Shown: one piece after another, positions 59,173 through 64,000 of the stretch
Numbering within the stretch: the first letter of the stretch is position 1
How the letters are laid out: each line of letters begins with the position of its first letter
NCBI RefSeq assembly: GCF_036785885.1
Contig: NC_092323.1
Coordinates: 6,116,501-6,180,500 of the forward strand
Origin: Coffea arabica
Taxonomy: Eukaryota; Streptophyta; Magnoliopsida; Gentianales; Rubiaceae
Length of the DNA: 64,000 bases
Direction: 5' to 3'
The notes under the pieces: model-generated
Told to the model about the DNA's origin: nothing
Databases searched by the model: none
The model's input: only the letters and a program-made list of their open reading frames with translations
Program-made: the position numbers and the translations under genes

Positions 59173-61492
59173 TTTTGAGAGTGGAGCTTTGCTTCCATGG
59201 AATTGAGGTAGAACATGAAGTGTGTAAATCATATGTTGAAAATAATTCTTATGGATTTCCTATTTATTAGATGATTGTTGACTTGTGGAAAGACTGATCC
59301 TTTGGGGTTTGATTGATCCCTCTTAAATAACTTTGTTGTGAATGGGAGAAATTCTCTGGCAAGTTTTGGTTTTGCTGCCTTTCCGTGGAGTCATGACTCT
59401 CGTGAATAGTTTTCTTTCAAAAAATAGATATTTTGTAAATTTACTTCTCCAAGGTTTTTCACACCGAATTGATACAGCGAGATTTCTGGGTGCTATTCCC
59501 CTGAGCGTACTTCGACTGCTTCAGAGTTTTTTCTGGGCGCATTTGGACTTGTGCCTGTGGCGATCTCCTTTTTCAGCCATCCATGTGTTTCTTTTTCTCT
59601 TTACTTGGTTTTGCTTTTGTATCTGTATATGAAGTTGTAATGTGATGGAATGTAAATTTGTCGTTATTATGAGAGCATTCAAATTGTTACGCTGCTGGTC
59701 TTGCTGAGCAGTACTCTGATATAATCTTGCCTTCAAAAACTTATTTCAAAGGTTCTAATCTTCATTTTGTGATACCTGATAGGAAAATTCTTGCTCATCA
59801 GAGGCCCACAGAAAGGGAAAGGGGAATGGGGATGGCGGATTGTAGATCGATTCAACGAAATTGTTCCAACTCGGAAAGAGTAAAGTAACGCAAAACAATA
59901 AGGGGGAAACCGGGGGGGGGGGGGGGGGGGGGGGGGAAGGAATGCATCATTGTACTTGAACATAAGCATCTACACCTGTATATTCATTTAACCTGGGAAT
60001 TTAAAGCCAATCATTTCCTTGGAAAGACTAGAGTTAAAAGTCTTATTTGAACTATTATTGGGCTTTTACGTGAAGTTATTCTTGTAGAGATGACATTTGG
60101 TTTAAACTCTCTGAGAAAGGATAGGGAAAAGTTGAAGAACCAACGGAACAAGTTTTTCCTTTTAAAGCAATGTTGAATTTTGAGGACCGTTTAAACATCT
60201 TAAATGAGGAACTTTATAGATACTCTTCTAAAATGAAAGATTTTGTTGTAAACTTTAATGATTTAAGGGTTCCATCATCCATGGCTCTCCGAAAAGTTAA
60301 AAAACGAAGAAGAGGGCGTGGGCAGAGATAATTGTTAGATCCACCGTTCATGAATGATGTAATATTTTTGTACATCCTTACAACAGATGTATGATATTCT
60401 GTTAATGTTTATATGGATTCCATGTACAATAATTGTATTTCTATTGTGATGGATCTTATGTACAATAATTGCATTTCTGTCGTAAAGTTTTATAAATAGT
60501 TCAAATAGAATTAGAGTCGGTTCAAAAAATGTTATACTATTCGGGACAATTATTAATGACAATTGTCTATACCCTTATTCCCCAAGAAAAAAAGTATGTA
60601 CAGGCAGAAAGAAAAGAAGGAAAAGAATTGTAGGTTCAATTTGAAAAAAAAATAATAACAACAATTAGTTAAAGCAACCATTTTGAACACTCCACCCTAG
60701 GAAAAGTAATAAAAAGGTTCCTCAACCAAAAAAAAAAGGAAAAAGAATTAATAATATTCTTTTCTTCAAAACAGCAACATGTGAATTAACCAAAAGAAGT
60801 AGTATAAAGGTTTGTACAAGGCCATTGTCTTATGCCAAGAATTAAGAGTTCTTGATCAAATCCTTTTTCCCTTCTTCCCTCCAACCCCTTCCCCGGTTCC
60901 TTAAATCCCACAATTCTAAAAAAAAAAAAGAAAAGAAAAAGAAAAACTTCCTCGCAACTAAAATGAAAGGGAAAAAAGAATTAATAAATGATATGTCAGT
61001 TTCCTATTTTTTTTATGTTTACCTTGTATATATGAAGAATGGGTGGTTTAATATTTTGCCTTCTGTTCGCCACGTGACGTTCTATTGATGCAACAAGTGA
61101 TACATCTCTATATTCAAAACAATGATATCCTTTATTGTTAATGGGCCCGATGACTCAAAAGATTTCAGCCTAATGAATAAATTTTATACGTCATATTATA
61201 ACTGTTTGGCCCTTAAAAGGGGTGGCCTTTACCGAAAAAAAAAAAAGAAAAAAAGAGCGTGACCTTTATGTAGTTCTTTGAGCCCCAGTGAGTTAATCTT
61301 AACTTAATTAAATTATAATTAATTAACTTATTATCTGGTTGGATGGATGTGCTGTCTAAACCATGACTATTGAATTAGGCTTAATGGACTAATAATAGGT
61401 TTCAACCCTAAGATAAATTTTAATTAAATTCTAATTACAGTTTCTCTATTATTACCTACAATCACATTCAGTAACACGTGAATAACTTATCA
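59173..61492. other. 3' flank of the PUB4-like gene and spacer
   Basis: Probable 3' UTR to about 59680. A run of 25 G lies at 59912-59936. The rest is AT-rich with several poly-A runs (60640, 60730, 60918, 61236). No gene was recognised. Confidence 0.5.
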
Positions 61493-61501
61493 CTTATTTT
61501 T

Positions 61502-62353
61502 AGGATAATTTCAGAAACCTCCCCTGAGGTTTCTGACAGTCTCACTCACCTTCCCTGAACTTTGTAAAATATCAGCTACCTCCCCTAAAACTAAGTAGAG
61601 TGTGTCAAATCTCACCCAATTCAAATGTACAAACAATTTTAAATATATATCAGGAGAGAGAAAAACACTTCATCCCATATCTGCCCTCAAGATTATCATT
61701 AGTGACTTAGGGCTTGTTTGGCACTTGAATTTTTTGTCAAGTTTGTCTGCTACAAGTTTTTTAAAAACTTTAATTATAGTAACCTCAAAAAATTTGTCAA
61801 AATTTTTAAACTATACACTTCAAAATATTCAAAAATTTACATATTTCAAAAATTTTGTTAAAAACTTCTTCAGTAAGTTACAGTAAAATTTTGGACAAAC
61901 ACCCAAAAAACTCACTTGCCAAACGGGGCCTTAATTTTGTTGAACAGTATAAACCATCTAACAATAATGAAATTTCAGGGGATGTATCAGAAATTGATGG
62001 AAAAGGCAAAGTGCCTATTGCATTTTGGAAGGTAGAAGCCAATACCTCTTTGTGCACAGCTAAACCAACGATAAAGAGCAAATAATAGTTAAGTTGGTTG
62101 ATCATTCGCTATTAGTTTTGCATCTAAATTATAGTTAAGTTGGTTAATCATTCGTATTACTCATTTAACTAATTCTGTCAAAATAGTTTCGAAATATATC
62201 ATAAATTATGAGGGTATATCTGTCAATTCATCATCAATGATATCACAAATAGGGCCCAATAACCTGACAGGGGAGGTATCTGATATTTTACAAAGTTCAG
62301 GAGAGGTGAGTGAGACTGTCAGAAACCTCAGGAGAGGTTTCTGAAATTATCCC
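61502..62353. mobile_element. MULE-type non-autonomous element with 85-bp terminal inverted repeats
   Basis: Seen: inverted repeats at 61502-61586 and 62269-62353 start (A/G)GGATAATTTCAGAAACCTC and pair over about 85 bp with few mismatches. A perfect 9-bp target duplication CTTATTTTT lies at 61493-61501 and 62354-62362. Known: long terminal repeats and 9-bp duplications are the Mutator-like hallmark. No transposase is encoded. The inside holds a nested Tourist-like MITE (61710-61930) and a 24-bp direct repeat (62085-62108 and 62131-62154). The element at 32068-32411 shares the terminus. Confidence 0.88.
61710..61930. mobile_element. Tourist-like (PIF/Harbinger) MITE nested in the MULE
   Basis: Seen: ends GGGCTTGTTTGGCACTTGA and, on the other strand, GGCCCCGTTTGGCAAGTGA, extending into a shared TTTTTTG. 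TTA lies on both sides (61707-61709 and 61931-61933). Known: GGGC-x-TGTTTGG termini with a TTA duplication are typical of Tourist MITEs. 221 bp, no coding. Confidence 0.75.
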
Positions 62354-62362
62354 CTTATTTTT

Positions 62363-63364
62363 TTAAGCAACTTTTATTTAGAAAATTCAGTGCCACTTAA
62401 TTAATTCAAATGTTTCCCTAGCAGTGACGTGACATGAACACTTAACAATTTTAGTGCTCAAATTATGCGAAGTAACAGGGGCATAAAAACCACCTTGATC
62501 ATATTCTCTAAAGATTCATATTCTCAACCCTATAAAGTTCCTTATTGCCACTAGAGTAAACCATCATGATTGGCTCTTTCAAAGTAGCAAAACACCTACT
62601 ACATTTCTTGCACATTGCTATTCTTGCTATTGCACATCATTTTTTTTTTCTTTTTGCCTTTCATTCATGCCAAATCAAATAAGTCTAGCCCTGATGTTTA
62701 TGGGTGTTCATTGGCCAATAATCGGGAATTTGGTAAAAAAAAATTTGGTAATTCAAAAATTGATTTTTTAAGACCAATATTCAATCACTGTCCAAACCTT
62801 AGTTTGATAAATTGGATCAGAGAACCAGTAATTCGGTAATATCTGAAATATCAATAGTGAGTTAATATATTTTAATTTTCTCTAAAAAATTATTGTAACA
62901 AAATAATATCTTATATGTTTTTCCAATAAAATTCAATCAACTCAAACAAACATAATATGTAAAAAAAAAAAAAGAAGGTTCATAATCCTAAATCCTAACT
63001 CATAATCTCAATTCTTAAATAACATTGAAATATATAAGAATTTCAAATTTAATTGTTAAGCTAAACTTCAGCGTATCAACTTCCATTAAAATTTTACGTC
63101 CAATTATAGTTATAAATAGTTTAACTAATTAGTATTTAGTGATAGGATTAACATTTACTCTTATATTTAGTAATATAGATAAGTGGGCAAATATTCTACT
63201 TCGACTTCTGTTGATTTTAAGCGAAAGAATGATTTTACTTAATTATTCTTCAAATTTTAAGTGGGCATTGGCTGTGCTCAGCACAACCTGAATTCTGCTT
63301 GTACTTCGTATTGGTTGCTCTAGTAAATCTCATGCTGATTCTTTTGGCAGCCGATTAACCACTG
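62363..63364. other. AT-rich spacer, no gene recognised
   Basis: No conserved protein. The frame at 62615-62839 translates into low-complexity residues. It ends at the possible SINE near 63365. Confidence 0.5.
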
Positions 63365-63556
63365 GGCCAATGGCTCAGTGGCCATCAGGGATGGGCTTAA
63401 ATCCCTTCTTGGACTGTAGATGAGGGTTTAAATCTCACTTGTAGCAAAAAAAATCTAAGGGTTGTGTCAGAATACTCCCTTGGTCTAGTTGGGTCTGTAT
63501 ACCCATTAGCCCCCTACCACAGCCTCCTTAGGCTTCCCCTCCCTCCTAAATTAGGA
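63365..63556 (+). repeat. Possible SINE-like sequence
   Basis: TGGCTCAGTGG at 63371-63381 fits a Pol III A box, and GGTTTAAATCTC at 63425-63436 is a weak B box. An A-run follows at 63446-63453. No target duplication was found and the 3' limit is uncertain. Confidence 0.35.
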
Positions 63557-63561
63557 TAGAA

Positions 63562-64000
63562 CTAGTAGGAATACCCGTGCTATGCACGGTGCTGATATTA
63601 TTGAAAATAAAATAAAATGGTGAACAAATAAAGGTGAAAAAATTTTACCAATAAAATTAAAATATAATATATGTTTAACAATAGTTTGAAATATAATAGA
63701 ATGTATATATCATTCAAGAACCGTCTTTTTTCGGTTGTATGAGAAATTTTTTTATCATTGTATGAGAATTGTTAACAAAAAAATACAATAGTTAATATAG
63801 AATAGCATCAATATAATTTAATACAATTGTGTTGTAATCAAATGAAAAATATGCACCAATTGAATTGTTATTAGCACCCATAGTTAATGAAGCAATCCCT
63901 ATATAAAAATATTTTGGTACATGTAGTAATTGGTAATCTATAAAATAAAATAAATTGCTAATCTATAAAATTGCTAAGTTGTCTATAAATAGCATCAATA
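63562..64000 (-). mobile_element. Helitron 3' terminus (element continues beyond the window)
   Basis: Seen on the minus strand: a 6-bp hairpin (CCGTGC-ATA-GCACGG, plus 63575-63589 region) is followed by 7 nt after the flanking GT and then CTAG, with T as the next base. Known: Helitrons end in CTRR, usually about 10-12 nt after a short GC-rich hairpin, and insert between A and T. All three points fit. The rest of the element would lie to the right. No Rep/helicase is visible here. Confidence 0.5.

Noticed and set aside
63371-63445. tRNA gene
   Set aside because: Box-A-like and weak box-B-like words are present, but acceptor and anticodon stems do not pair; a SINE remnant fits better.

Overview
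The window is nuclear DNA of a flowering plant, very probably a eudicot. The genes have GT-AG introns and long AT-rich introns and spacers. The families are plant-specific: TBL, GT47A, GH3, plant NRAMP, and U-box/ARM. The mobile elements are typical of plant genomes: hAT, MULE, Tourist and Stowaway MITEs, tRNA-type SINEs, and a Helitron end. I cannot name the species or family from the sequence. There are no bacterial features, CRISPR arrays or operons.

Layout. 0-5.4 kb: two tandem minus-strand trichome-birefringence-like (TBL) O-acetyltransferase genes; the left one runs off the window edge. A hAT element lies between them. 5.9-10.9 kb: repeat-rich spacer with a hAT element carrying a perfect 8-bp target duplication, MITEs, a truncated SINE and an AT-rich element. 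10.98-12.36 kb: an intronless GT47 (xyloglucan galactosyltransferase-like) gene. 14.4-16.7 kb: the start of a NUCLEAR FUSION DEFECTIVE 6-like gene. 17-27.5 kb: mostly non-coding, with an RNase H fragment, a hAT element and a SINE. 28.1-30.3 kb: an auxin-amido synthetase of the GH3.1 type. 36.0-37.1 kb: the C-terminal exons of a membrane-anchored RING-finger protein. 38-46 kb: repeats, including an unusual retroposon with a small-nuclear-RNA-type promoter. 46.3-49.7 kb: an NRAMP metal transporter. 50.5 kb: a striking hairpin. 53.4-59.2 kb: a PUB4-like U-box/armadillo E3 ligase. 59.2-64 kb: repeats, including a MULE with a nested Tourist MITE and a Helitron terminus.

The genes do not form a pathway, as is normal for a plant chromosome. 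The one possible thematic link is at the left end: the TBL pair and the GT47A gene may all modify cell-wall xyloglucan. I saw no clear new protein system. The most unusual signals are the double-stem hairpin at 50.46-50.53 kb and the retroposon at 38.2-38.45 kb with an upstream sequence element plus TATA box.
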